Positions 9,663-18,634 of a DNA stretch of 63,187 nucleotides are shown in pieces (position 1 is the first letter of the stretch; each line of letters starts with the position of its first letter). This DNA comes from Methanosphaera stadtmanae (GTDB taxonomy: Archaea > Methanobacteriota > Methanobacteria > Methanobacteriales > Methanobacteriaceae). The translations under genes and the position numbers were made by a program. Where the stretch lies: NCBI GenBank assembly GCA_015062815.1, contig SUTP01000002.1, forward strand, positions 3,618-66,804, given 5' to 3'. The notes below the pieces were generated by a model. It did not search any database, was not told where the DNA came from, and saw only the letters and a list, made by a program, of their open reading frames with translations.

Positions 9663-10340
9663 ATGGAAATAAATTTTTACACATTATTAGGACAGGTAGT
9701 CATTTTTATTATAATACTTTTAGTTATTTTGATATTCATGACTTTAATCTTAGGTAATTTCTTATTAAAGAAAAAAAAGTTATTGTTTCCAAGAATTCTA
9801 TTATTTGGATTAAATACCACATATCCTATAATTAAATATATTTTAAAATTATTCAGCCTTGATGATTTAATTATAGATAGAATAAGTATTGATTTAAGAA
9901 ATAGTTTAAATAAAGAAAAATTTGAAAATATAGATTCAAAAGATGTTATTATTGTATTACCTCATTGTTTAAGAAGTATTAATTGTCCGGCTAAACTAGG
10001 ACCTGCTGGAATTGAATGTATAAATTGTAATAAATGTGATATAGGTATAATAAAAGAAATTGCAGATAAAAAAGATATGACAGTATACATTGTTCCTGGA
10101 TCAAGTTTCATAAAAAATGTTTTGAAAGTAAAACCATTCAAAGCAGTTATTGGAGTAGCTTGTCCAATAGATTTAAATAAATCCATGACAGCACTATCTG
10201 ATTTTACACCAAGAGGTATTTATTTACTAAAAGATGGTTGTATAAATACAGTAGTTGATGTTGATGAAGTAATAAATTTAATAAATAAAACCCAACCCAC
10301 CACCAATTATTCAAGAGAAGATGTTACTAAAAATCATTAG
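9663..10340 (+). CDS. DUF116 family membrane protein
   Basis: This 225-residue protein has one long hydrophobic segment at residues 8-34, then a cytoplasmic or external domain with the DUF116 motif. That motif is PHCLRSINCPAKLG near residue 100, followed by IECINCNKCDIG near 119 and IVPGSSFIKNVLK near 145. Several conserved cysteines suggest metal or Fe-S binding. The biochemical role of the family is unknown. AGGTTAAATT precedes the ATG. The last four bases overlap the convergent oxidoreductase gene. Confidence 0.85.
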   Translation: MEINFYTLLGQVVIFIIILLVILIFMTLILGNFLLKKKKLLFPRILLFGLNTTYPIIKYILKLFSLDDLIIDRISIDLRNSLNKEKFENIDSKDVIIVLPHCLRSINCPAKLGPAGIECINCNKCDIGIIKEIADKKDMTVYIVPGSSFIKNVLKVKPFKAVIGVACPIDLNKSMTALSDFTPRGIYLLKDGCINTVVDVDEVINLINKTQPTTNYSREDVTKNH

Positions 10341-10939
10341 ACATTTTTAGAGCTTCTTCCTATAATTTTAGCTTTTTTTAGATAATTTAATTTATTATAT
10401 GAACGTTCTTCTTTTTCAGGAGAAGTATCTGTGAAGAAAAACATCCTAAATTTTTCACTTTTACCCTTAAATCTATCATCAATAAAAATTGTTTTCAATG
10501 CATCTATTTTACCATCTGATTTTAAATCATTGAATCCACTGCCTGTTATTATAATTAAATTTATTTGTTTTAATGTTTTCATTGATTCAACTTCACCATA
10601 TCGAAAACCTTTAGTGAATATTCGGGTAAAATAACCTACTAATTTTGATGGAGCATCCATCCAGAATAACGGAAAAATAAAAGTAAGTATATCCGAATTA
10701 TTAATCAAATTTTGTTCATACAATACATGTTCATCATAAAAATCATTATAGCCATAATTTTCACGTAAATACTCCTCTTCACATATATCTGAATTAAAAT
10801 CTTGTTTATATAAATCAGTAATAGAATAATTAGTGGATACTTCTTTTAATCCTTTTATATATGCTTTTTTAATCATATTAGTCATACTATTTTCCGAAGG
10901 ATGACAATAAACTATATGTACTTTATTACTTGTGGTCAT
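10337..10939 (-). CDS. Flavodoxin-fold NAD(P)H-dependent oxidoreductase
   Basis: This 200-residue protein is of the NQO1/MdaB flavodoxin-like type. It has IVYCHPSENSMTNMI (residues 9-23, phosphate binding), LTFIFPLFWMDAPSKL near 85-100, and IIITGSGFNDL near 129, which match FMN-binding loops in this family. Such enzymes reduce quinones or other electron acceptors with two electrons from NAD(P)H. The true substrate cannot be told. There is no strong ribosome site before the ATG, and an AT-rich promoter region shared with the next gene lies upstream. Confidence 0.75.
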   Translation of the reverse strand: MTTSNKVHIVYCHPSENSMTNMIKKAYIKGLKEVSTNYSITDLYKQDFNSDICEEEYLRENYGYNDFYDEHVLYEQNLINNSDILTFIFPLFWMDAPSKLVGYFTRIFTKGFRYGEVESMKTLKQINLIIITGSGFNDLKSDGKIDALKTIFIDDRFKGKSEKFRMFFFTDTSPEKEERSYNKLNYLKKAKIIGRSSKNV

Positions 10940-11092
10940 GATAATAACTTTATAAATTATACTTTAAATGTATATTTTTCATAGTTTCTAAGCTGTGGAC
11001 TAAAAAATATATTATTTTAGAATAAAAATTGATAACTAATAATAATAATAAAAAATAAACTACATATTAATGATTATATTGAGGATTAATAG

Positions 11093-11431
11093 ATGAAAAA
11101 AATTGCAGTTAGTAGTAAAGAAAATGGAAAAGTTGAACATTTTGGTAAATGTGAATATTTTTTAATTTATAATTATGATGAAAATACTCATACAATTGAA
11201 TATGAAAATGTAATTGTTTCATCCAAAGATTATAACGGTACCGAAGAATGGGAAAAATCTGCAAATGCAATCGAAGGTTGTGATATAGTTATCTGTGAAA
11301 AAATAGGTATGGTTGCTAAAGCAAATGTAGAGTTAATGGGTATGAAAGTTATTGAGGATGAAGGTACCGTTGAAAATGTACTTGATAATTTTATAAAAAT
11401 TGAAACAAATAAGAACAATATAATATTATAA
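11093..11431 (+). CDS. NifX/NifB-type dinitrogenase iron-molybdenum cofactor biosynthesis domain protein
   Basis: This small 112-residue protein has the fold found in NifX, NafY and the C-terminus of NifB. The start KKIAVSSKENGKVEHFGKC (residues 2-20) is the usual first strand and ligand loop, and GCDIVICEKIGMVAKANVELMG is the second half. Many methanogens carry such stand-alone proteins without nitrogenase and their role is not known. No nif genes are nearby. The gene has its own AGGATTAAT ribosome site and ends before a CCCCCTG plus seven-T stretch at about 11445-11452 that may stop transcription. Confidence 0.85.
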   Translation: MKKIAVSSKENGKVEHFGKCEYFLIYNYDENTHTIEYENVIVSSKDYNGTEEWEKSANAIEGCDIVICEKIGMVAKANVELMGMKVIEDEGTVENVLDNFIKIETNKNNIIL

Positions 11432-11650
11432 TTTTATTCTTCCCCCTGTTTTTTTATAAAATCTTGTTTGATACAATCATTTTTGTTCAAAAATAGATAT
11501 TTTAATTTCACAATTTTTGAATAAAAATAAACTGAATTTTATACTTTTTTTGTTAAAGGATATCTATAATTAGATAAAAATAGAGTAGCATTATTCAATG
11601 TATATTATTAAATTAAATTTAATAGATATTTTTTAAAGGATATTTAAATA

Positions 11651-12514
11651 ATGTGTGGGGAAGATAATAAAATGAAGAATAAGCGAATATACAAGTTATT
11701 TGAAACCTTGTATGGAGATTCTTTTAATAGAATATTATTAAAAGGAAATATTGAAGAAGGATATGAACGTCATCCTATAAGAAATATCAAAGAACTATTT
11801 GACAATTATGAAAAAACAGATAATACTAATGAATCTTTCATAAGTGTATATGACTTTGATGAAGATGCAAATACCACCAAATGGTTCAAAAGTGACCTTG
11901 CATTATATGAAAAACATAGTATAAAAAATTGTATTATTATAAGATTCCACGAAAATACAGATATACTTAATGAAGAAACTGAAAAAGCAACAGAAATTCA
12001 AAAATTCATGTTTATTCGTAGAAGCATTAATTTAGGATTTAATAAAAAAATTATAGAAGAATGTAAACAAACAGCATCATTTATAAAAGAAACATATGAT
12101 TTAAACTCTTTAGCCATATTTAATGGATATAATGAATGTCATCTTTACATATTCTTTAATCCAATAGACCTTAAAAATGCTCAAGAAACATTATATTATT
12201 TTTATAGATTTATAGAAAATCAATTAAATTTAGAAAAAATGAATTATAAAAATATTGAACCATTTTCACAAGTAACTAAATTAATAGGAACTCAAAATAA
12301 AAACACAAGATTATATTCAAAACCTTTTAATTTCGAATGGGATTACTCAACAATTATAAAAAATTGTGAAAATAAGATAATAAATGAAATAAACTTCGAA
12401 AAAAATGATTCTGAAGCTTTCAAACAAGGATTAATTTCAGTAGATGAAGAAATATCAAATAATCCAAAAATAAGTAATGAACGATTGAGTGAGCTATTTA
12501 ACCCAACACATTAA
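11651..12514 (+). CDS. Divergent archaeo-eukaryotic primase (AEP)-like protein, probably lacking catalytic acids
   Basis: The protein has 287 residues. Several segments follow the order seen in stand-alone archaeal AEP-type primases: HPIRNIKELFDNYEK near 41, SVYDFDEDAN near 65, GYNECHLYIFF near 159-169 in the position of the SGxKGxH motif, and TKLIGTQNKNTR near 209 in the position of the PGTIN-type motif. The segment where DFD acids would sit reads IIIRFHENTD (residues 96-104), so the metal site looks damaged, unless YDFDED serves instead. This is comparison by eye and not certain. A second in-frame ATG at 11672, after GGGGAAGA, could be the real start. Confidence 0.5.
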   Translation: MCGEDNKMKNKRIYKLFETLYGDSFNRILLKGNIEEGYERHPIRNIKELFDNYEKTDNTNESFISVYDFDEDANTTKWFKSDLALYEKHSIKNCIIIRFHENTDILNEETEKATEIQKFMFIRRSINLGFNKKIIEECKQTASFIKETYDLNSLAIFNGYNECHLYIFFNPIDLKNAQETLYYFYRFIENQLNLEKMNYKNIEPFSQVTKLIGTQNKNTRLYSKPFNFEWDYSTIIKNCENKIINEINFEKNDSEAFKQGLISVDEEISNNPKISNERLSELFNPTH

Positions 12515-12596
12515 TACATTTTTTTATTATCCTCACTTATAACTCTTTTTTTTCAAAATAAATGAATTAATTAAGAAAAAATAGATTATTTAATAA

Positions 12597-12721
12597 CATT
12601 TATATTATACAAAAAATATAATGATATATAGCTTTATAGACTAGGTTAATGGTAAATTTAATCTATGTATAATAGATTGTTATAAAGAAATATGGCCTTT
12701 GCCATCGTATCTAATTTTTTT
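12597..12721 (+). ncRNA. Candidate structured small RNA with promoter and T-run terminator
   Basis: A TATA-like ACATTTATATTATAC lies at 12597-12610. About 25 bases downstream begins a segment with three nested or successive stems. CTTTATA (12632-12638) pairs with TATAAAG (12681-12687), and inside it AATCTAT (12660-12666) pairs with ATAGATT (12672-12678). ATGGC (12692-12696) then pairs with GCCAT (12701-12705). Seven T follow at 12715-12721. The RNA would be about 90 bases from roughly 12628. No known RNA family is recognised and no ORF is present. Confidence 0.45.
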
Positions 12722-12916
12722 ATAAAAAACCCTGTTTTGTTTACTATATAACCTGACGGATTTTTCAAACAATAAATTGAAAACTTTAATTAAAATATTA
12801 CAAGGAAAAAAAAGACAGTACTAGTATACTATCTTTATTTAACAAATTATCACAATTTTAAAAAAAAATAATTTGCTGCAAAATTTTTAAAAAAAAATAT
12901 ATAGGAGATTGATAAA

Positions 12917-13489
12917 ATGGCAAAAGCAAGAAGACGAGTACGTGATACATGGAAAGAAAAAGTTTGGTATGAAATTTTAGCACCATTAGACTTTGAAGAA
13001 GCAAGTTTAGGAACAAGTCCTGCAAGAGAACCTGATATGTTAGTAGGTCGTAAAATTGAAACATCTATGCGTGAATTAACAGGTGATTTCAGTAGACAAT
13101 ACATTAAATTATTCTTTGAAGTAGATCATGTTAGTGGAGAAGTAGCTCACACAGTATTCAAAGGTCACAAAGTAACAACAGATTACGTACGTAGTATGAT
13201 CAGAAGGGGAACAAGTCGTATTGACACAATAACTGATGCAACTACTAAAGATGGTAAAAAACTTAATGTTCACATGTTAGCTATAACTTTAAAACGAGCT
13301 AAAGCTTCACAACAAAGATTCATCAGAGAAACTATGCATGACAAAATCATAGAGCTTGCAGCTGAAAAAAATTTAGATGAATTAGTTAAAGATATTATAT
13401 CTGGTAAATTTGCTTCAACTATATACCATGAAGCTAAAAAAATCTACCCACTCAAAAAAGTAGAAACTATAAAAACAAGAGTTATCTAA
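12917..13489 (+). CDS. rps3ae: 30S ribosomal protein S3Ae
   Basis: This 190-residue protein matches archaeal S3Ae (eukaryotic S1e/S3a) throughout, with a basic start MAKARRRVRDTWKEKVWYE, then APLDFEEASLGTSPARE and the conserved VGRKIETSMRELTGDF. Near residue 75 comes LFFEVDHVSGEVAHT, and the segment RSMIRRGTSRID follows. It is a core small-subunit protein of archaea and eukaryotes. The ribosome site GGAGATTGAT is strong. It appears to be transcribed alone, ending in a hairpin and T-run. Confidence 0.97.
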   Translation: MAKARRRVRDTWKEKVWYEILAPLDFEEASLGTSPAREPDMLVGRKIETSMRELTGDFSRQYIKLFFEVDHVSGEVAHTVFKGHKVTTDYVRSMIRRGTSRIDTITDATTKDGKKLNVHMLAITLKRAKASQQRFIRETMHDKIIELAAEKNLDELVKDIISGKFASTIYHEAKKIYPLKKVETIKTRVI

Positions 13490-13512
13490 TTTTAGATAAT
13501 TACTCTTTTTTT
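13482..13512 (+). terminator. Hairpin plus T-run terminator overlapping the S3Ae stop
   Basis: TTATCTAA at 13482-13489 is followed by TT and the reverse complement TTAGATAA at 13492-13499, then a T-run at about 13505-13512. The stop codon TAA (13487-13489) is part of the left arm. Confidence 0.6.
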
Positions 13513-13649
13513 CCACATTTTTTAAAACTTCACAACCCACTTAATTTCCCATATTTTTAAACTTAGTTAAATTTTAATTAAAGCCAAATTTATTCTTATA
13601 TCTTATCATATAGATAAACATATTATTCATTAAATATAAAAGTTAATAT

Positions 13650-14324
13650 ATGATTCAATTAATATTTCTAATAATTTGTTTAATACTAGGGCTAATAGTA
13701 TATTATACAGGTGCACTTGATTTTTCAGGTTCTGTATTTATGACAATTATTGGAATATTTATTGTGATGACCAGAGGATTTAACTGGTTAGCAGTACTTT
13801 TACTATTTCTTATTTTAGGTTCTGTATTTACTAAATTTAAATCAGACTATAAAAAACGAATTGGACTAGTTCATGAAAAACGTACAATAAAAAATGTCAT
13901 ATCAAATGGAATAGTTCCTATTATCATGATAATGATTGGTAATTACCCTGGTTTTATTGGTTCTGTATCTACAGCTACTGCCGATACATTAGCTAGTGAA
14001 ATTGGTGTTCTTAGCCAACCTGTAATGATTACTAATAGACAGGATGTTAAACCTGGAACTGATGGAGGAGTATCATTACTTGGGACATCAGCAGGATTAA
14101 TTGGTGCTTTGATAATAGGCATTACTTCCTATATATTAAATGTATCTCCTGACATTACAATCAGTATTCTCATAGCAATAGTAGCTGGTATGATAGGTTG
14201 CTTTGCAGATAGTCTTCTAGGTGCAACATTAGAACGTAAGGGACTTTTTAACAATGAACATGTTAACTTAACTGCCACAATAATCGGAGCATTAGTTGGT
14301 ATCATTATAAGAAACATTTTATAA
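13650..14324 (+). CDS. DUF92 family integral membrane protein
   Basis: This 224-residue protein is almost all hydrophobic, with about six membrane segments. The family motif region (FIGSVSTATADTLASEIGVLS near residue 107, then PGTDGGVSLLGTSAGLIGAL near 135) is typical of DUF92 (TIGR00297) proteins. Family members have been linked to dolichol or phytyl phosphate metabolism (VTE6 in plants), so a role with isoprenoid phosphates is possible but unproven. There is no clear ribosome site before the ATG. The gene ends 16 bases before apgM and probably shares its transcript. Confidence 0.85.
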   Translation: MIQLIFLIICLILGLIVYYTGALDFSGSVFMTIIGIFIVMTRGFNWLAVLLLFLILGSVFTKFKSDYKKRIGLVHEKRTIKNVISNGIVPIIMIMIGNYPGFIGSVSTATADTLASEIGVLSQPVMITNRQDVKPGTDGGVSLLGTSAGLIGALIIGITSYILNVSPDITISILIAIVAGMIGCFADSLLGATLERKGLFNNEHVNLTATIIGALVGIIIRNIL

Positions 14325-14340
14325 TTGGAGAGGGAAAAAG

Positions 14341-15573
14341 ATGAAAGGAATTATTTTTGTGTTAGATGGAATGGGTGATAGACCTGTTAAAGAGTTAGGA
14401 GATAAAACTCCTCTTGAAAGTGCAAAAACACCAAATCTTGATAAAATTGTTGAAGAAAACATAACTGGAATAATGGATACAATACGACCAGGAGTCAGAC
14501 CTGGTAGTGACACAGCACATTTAACTTTACTTGGTTATGATCCTTATGAAGTATATACTGGAAGAGGACCTTTTGAGGCTGCTGGTGTGAATGTTGACGT
14601 TAAACCTGGAGACATAGCATTCAGATGTAATTTTTCAACTGCAGATGATAATTTTATCGTTACAGATAGAAGAGCTGGAAGAATTTTAAATGGAACAGAT
14701 AAACTTGCTGAAACCATAAATCAAATGAAAATTGATGATAATGTACAGATAATTTTCAAAGAATCTGATGCACATAGAGCTGTTCTAGTTTTAAGAGGAA
14801 ACGGATTATCTGATCAGATTACAGATGCTGATCCTAAGGAAGAAGGTCATAAACCTAAGGCCGTGAAACCTTTAGATGATTCTGAAGAAGCTAAATATAC
14901 TGCAGATGTTGTAAATCAATTTGTACAAAAATCTTATGAAATGTTAAAAGACCATCCAGTTAACCTTGAAAGGATAGAAAATGGAGAACCTCCAGCAAAT
15001 GTTGTAATTCCTAGAGGTGTAGGTGCTGTACCATCCGTAAAACCATTTGAAGAAAAATATGGACTTAAAGGTATCTGTGTTGCAGAAACCGGACTTATTA
15101 AAGGTATTGCAAAAATAGCAGGTATGGATACTGTAGATATACCAGGAGCAACTGGTGGTATTAACACCAATCTTGACAATGTTAAAGAATATATTATGAA
15201 TGCTGTTAACGATGAAAATTATGATTTTATGCTTGTAAATGTAGATGGAGCTGATGAAGCCGGTCATGATGGAGATTATATTGGTAAGAGAGATTTCTTA
15301 GAAAAAGTGGATAAACTTATATTTAGTGAACTTAAAGATAGAGATGATATAGTACTCTTTGTAACTGCAGACCATTCAACCCCAGTAAGTGTTAAAAATC
15401 ATTCAGGAGATCCAGTACCAGTTATAATGAAAGCACCTTACGTACGTGTAGATGATATAACAGAATATGGAGAAAGAGCTGCAGCTAAAGGTGGATTATG
15501 TCGTATTCGCGGATCTGATGTGATGTACATGATTAGAGATGCATTGAATGTAATACCAAAATTTGGAGCTTAA
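14341..15573 (+). CDS. apgM: Archaeal 2,3-bisphosphoglycerate-independent phosphoglycerate mutase
   Basis: This enzyme interconverts 3- and 2-phosphoglycerate in glycolysis and gluconeogenesis. At 410 residues it has the archaeal ApgM length. Its motifs are [15 protein letters not shown] (residues 6-20), [12 protein letters not shown] near 30, [16 protein letters not shown] near 59, and the metal-site segments [16 protein letters not shown] near 300 and FVTADHSTP near 340. The GGAGAGG ribosome site is strong. The GAPDH gene of the same pathway lies at 60.3 kb. Confidence 0.95.
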   Translation: MKGIIFVLDGMGDRPVKELGDKTPLESAKTPNLDKIVEENITGIMDTIRPGVRPGSDTAHLTLLGYDPYEVYTGRGPFEAAGVNVDVKPGDIAFRCNFSTADDNFIVTDRRAGRILNGTDKLAETINQMKIDDNVQIIFKESDAHRAVLVLRGNGLSDQITDADPKEEGHKPKAVKPLDDSEEAKYTADVVNQFVQKSYEMLKDHPVNLERIENGEPPANVVIPRGVGAVPSVKPFEEKYGLKGICVAETGLIKGIAKIAGMDTVDIPGATGGINTNLDNVKEYIMNAVNDENYDFMLVNVDGADEAGHDGDYIGKRDFLEKVDKLIFSELKDRDDIVLFVTADHSTPVSVKNHSGDPVPVIMKAPYVRVDDITEYGERAAAKGGLCRIRGSDVMYMIRDALNVIPKFGA

Positions 15574-15671
15574 TTATATAAAAGAAACATATTTATTTTT
15601 TTAATTTTTTATTTATTTTCATTTTTATTTCATTAGTAAATACTTTAAATTTATTTTATGGAGGATAAAAA

Positions 15672-17033
15672 TTGGTAAATAATATACCAAAATTATTCGG
15701 AACTTCCGGTATAAGAGGAAAATTTCAGGAAGATGTTACTATTAAGCTAGCATTAGATGTTTCTAGAGCATTAGCTAAATATATTGGTGGTAAAGGAAAA
15801 AAAGTGGTTATTGGTAGAGATACTAGAACCAGTGGTAAAATAATGGAACATGTTATGACTGCAGGTTTAGAAGAATGTGGTTGTGATGTTTTATTATTAG
15901 GAATGGTACCAACACCCGTTGTGGGCTATGCAACACTTAAAAAACATGCAGATGCCGGAATAATGATTACTGCTTCACATAATCCTTCACCATATACAGG
16001 AATTAAATTATGGAATTCCGATGGATTGGCATATAAACAGGAACAGGAAAGAACTATTGAAAAAATAGTTTATGGACAAGATTTTGAGTTAGTTTCATGG
16101 GATGAACTGGGTACAGAATATGATATTAGTTCATTTAAAGATGAATATATTAAAGATATAATAAAAATATCTGAAGTTGACCCTGAAAAACCTTTAAAAG
16201 TAGTTGTGGATTGTGCTAATGGAGCAGGTTCATATTTATCACCTGAAGCTCTTAGAAAATCCGGAATGGATGTTATTACACTCAATTCACAACCCGATGG
16301 ATTTTTCCCTGGACGTAATCCTGAACCAAATAGTGAAAATTTACAGGAATTAATGAAAACTGTGAAAGCATTAGGTGCTGATGTTGGATTAGCACATGAT
16401 GGTGATGCTGATCGTATGATAGCAATTGATGAAAATGGTAATATATCTGACTTTGATAAATTACTTACAGTTATTGCTAAAGAATTTGGAGGTACTGTTG
16501 TTACTACTGTTGATGCATCAGCTTGTCTTGATACAGCTATGGAAAAAATAGGAGGCAACGTACTTAGAACTCCTGTAGGAGATGTTCATGTAGCAGAAAG
16601 TATTAATAAAAATAATGCAACATTTGGTGGAGAACCTTCAGGAACATGGTTGCATCCTGATTTTTGTATGTGTCCTGATGGTTTATTATCTGGTTTAAGA
16701 ATAGTGCGCGCCATACAAAAAAATGGAAAATTATCAAAGCAATTAGATGATATTGAAAATTATCCTACTATACGAGAAAAAGTAGTTTGTCCAAATGATA
16801 AAAAACAAACTGTTATGAATGAAGTTAATAAAAATTTTGAAAAAGAATTTGAAGATATTAAAGAAATATTAAAAATAGATGGACTACGATTAAGCTTTAA
16901 TGATGGTAGTTGGGTTCTAATAAGACCTTCCGGAACTGAACCTTATGTTAGAATTACTGCTGAAGGTAAAACTCAAGAACATTTAGATATTATTGAAGAA
17001 AAATCAAAAAATTTTTTAAATAAAATAATTTAA
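15672..17033 (+). CDS. glmM: Phosphoglucosamine mutase (phosphohexomutase, GlmM-like)
   Basis: This 453-residue phosphohexomutase converts glucosamine-6-phosphate to glucosamine-1-phosphate. It shows the substrate start LFGTSGIRGKF (residues 8-18), the phosphoserine loop MITASHNPSPYTG near 98-110, the metal loop HDGDADRMI near 239-247, and the phosphate-binding RPSGTEPYVRI near 417. The TTG start follows GGAGG by a good distance. The next gene encodes a sugar-1-phosphate nucleotidyltransferase, which supports GlmM over a mannose role. Archaeal family members can be broad in substrate. Confidence 0.85.
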   Translation: MVNNIPKLFGTSGIRGKFQEDVTIKLALDVSRALAKYIGGKGKKVVIGRDTRTSGKIMEHVMTAGLEECGCDVLLLGMVPTPVVGYATLKKHADAGIMITASHNPSPYTGIKLWNSDGLAYKQEQERTIEKIVYGQDFELVSWDELGTEYDISSFKDEYIKDIIKISEVDPEKPLKVVVDCANGAGSYLSPEALRKSGMDVITLNSQPDGFFPGRNPEPNSENLQELMKTVKALGADVGLAHDGDADRMIAIDENGNISDFDKLLTVIAKEFGGTVVTTVDASACLDTAMEKIGGNVLRTPVGDVHVAESINKNNATFGGEPSGTWLHPDFCMCPDGLLSGLRIVRAIQKNGKLSKQLDDIENYPTIREKVVCPNDKKQTVMNEVNKNFEKEFEDIKEILKIDGLRLSFNDGSWVLIRPSGTEPYVRITAEGKTQEHLDIIEEKSKNFLNKII

Positions 17034-17174
17034 CCCCCATTTCTTTGTATTTTTTTATAAAAACGACTATTTCTATCATATTAAATCCAATAATAATGAA
17101 AAGATATAATAATTATTTTTTATTAAAATTAAATATAAATAGAATATTTTTAAAAATAGTGGAAGTGTATTAAT

Positions 17175-18470
17175 TTGAAAGCTGTTATATTAACTGCAGG
17201 CGAAGGAACAAGAATGCGCCCTTTAACCACCACAAGACCAAAAACCATGCTTATTACAGGTGGAAAACCATTAATTCAATATAATATTGAAGCCTTGAGA
17301 GATGGAGGTATAAAAGATATAACTTTAGTAGTTGGCTACAAAAAAGAAGTTATTGAAGAATATTTTGGTGATGGAAGTGATTTTGGAGTACACATCAATT
17401 ATGCAATCCAAGAAGGACAATTAGGAACTGCTCATGCTATTGGTAGTGCAGAAAAATTTATTGATGAAAGTTTTATAGTTCTAAATGGAGATATTATTGT
17501 ATCATATGATCTTATACGTAATTTAATTGAAAAATATGCTACAAGAACCAGCAATAATGTAAAATCAGTTATGACTTTAATTGAAGTCGATAATCCATCT
17601 AATTATGGAATAGTTTCCATGATGAATGACAAAATTATAGACATAATTGAAAAACCAGAACCAGACAAAGCACCAAGTAAACTAGCTAATGCAGGTATTT
17701 ATTTATTTAGTCCTGAAATTTTTGAAGCTATACGGAAAACAGAACTGTCTGAGCGAAGAGAGTATGAAATTACTGATTCATTAGCTATTGAATTATCAGA
17801 AGGTTGGGAAATTCTTGGATTAATATCAAATGAAAAATGGATGGATGTTGGAAGACCATGGGAACTATTAAAAGCAAACCATGATTTCTTAGAACATATG
17901 CCAAATGATATTCAAGGTGAAATTGAAGAAAATGTAACAATACATGGTGCAGTTCATCTTGGTAAGAATAGTATAATAAGATCCGGTTGTTATATACAAG
18001 GCCCTGTTTTTATTGGAGATGACTGTGATATAGGTCCAAATACATTCTTAAGACCATATACTTGTTTATGTAATAATGTAAATGTTGGAAATGCTGTTGA
18101 AATAAAAAATAGTATAATTATGGATGGGACAAATGTTAATCATTTATCTTATGTTGGAGATTCCGTTATTGGAGTAAATTGTAATTTAGGAGCTGGAACA
18201 AATTTAGCTAACTTAAGATTTGATGACCAACATGTGAAAGTAACTGTCAAAGGTAAAAAAGTTGATTCAGGACTTAGAAAATTAGGTGCAATATTTGGTG
18301 ATGATGTTAAAACAGGTATCAACACAAGTGTAAATCCTGGTGTAAAAATTGGTAATGGAACATTCATTAATGCTGGTTGTGTAATTTATAAAGATATTGA
18401 CTCTTTTTCACTTGTATCAACTAAAGTAAATCTTATTACACATACCATAAAAGATAGAGAAATCAAATAA
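17175..18470 (+). CDS. Bifunctional sugar-1-phosphate nucleotidyltransferase/acetyltransferase (GlmU-like)
   Basis: The first 235 residues of this 431-residue protein form a nucleotidyltransferase (LTAGEGTRMRPLTTTRPKTM, residues 6-25; FIVLNGDII near 100). The rest is a left-handed beta-helix with hexapeptide repeats, the acetyltransferase part. Archaeal enzymes of this type acetylate glucosamine-1-phosphate and activate it to UDP-GlcNAc, though many also make dTDP-glucose. Together with the preceding mutase it would supply UDP-GlcNAc for cell wall and glycans. It starts at TTG after GGAAGTG. Confidence 0.85.
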   Translation: MKAVILTAGEGTRMRPLTTTRPKTMLITGGKPLIQYNIEALRDGGIKDITLVVGYKKEVIEEYFGDGSDFGVHINYAIQEGQLGTAHAIGSAEKFIDESFIVLNGDIIVSYDLIRNLIEKYATRTSNNVKSVMTLIEVDNPSNYGIVSMMNDKIIDIIEKPEPDKAPSKLANAGIYLFSPEIFEAIRKTELSERREYEITDSLAIELSEGWEILGLISNEKWMDVGRPWELLKANHDFLEHMPNDIQGEIEENVTIHGAVHLGKNSIIRSGCYIQGPVFIGDDCDIGPNTFLRPYTCLCNNVNVGNAVEIKNSIIMDGTNVNHLSYVGDSVIGVNCNLGAGTNLANLRFDDQHVKVTVKGKKVDSGLRKLGAIFGDDVKTGINTSVNPGVKIGNGTFINAGCVIYKDIDSFSLVSTKVNLITHTIKDREIK

Positions 18471-18542
18471 TACTTTTCATTACTTATTTATTATTTTTTT
18501 TTCAAATAATCATTCTAATTAAATATTTTCAAAAAAAAATCA

Positions 18543-18634
18543 ACCTATATATTACTAAACTTTTTTTTAACAGATATTAATCTAATATAGTAGTTTAAAC
18601 AAACTAATATTAGAAAATATATAGGTGATTAAAT
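18543..18634 (+). promoter_or_regulatory. frh promoter/leader with two inverted repeats
   Basis: ACCTATATATT at 18543-18553 is the exact reverse complement of AATATATAGGT at 18616-18626, and the latter holds the frhA ribosome site (GGTGAT, 18624-18629). Between them CTAATATAGTAGTTT meets AAACAAACTAATATTAG as an imperfect palindrome centred on TTTAAA. The left copy can also be read as a TATA box. Either an operator or a leader stem is possible. Confidence 0.45.

Noticed and set aside
14944-15267. 107-codon minus-strand ORF inside apgM
   Set aside because: It is antisense to a conserved enzyme and has atypical Tyr/Ile/Asn text without family resemblance.
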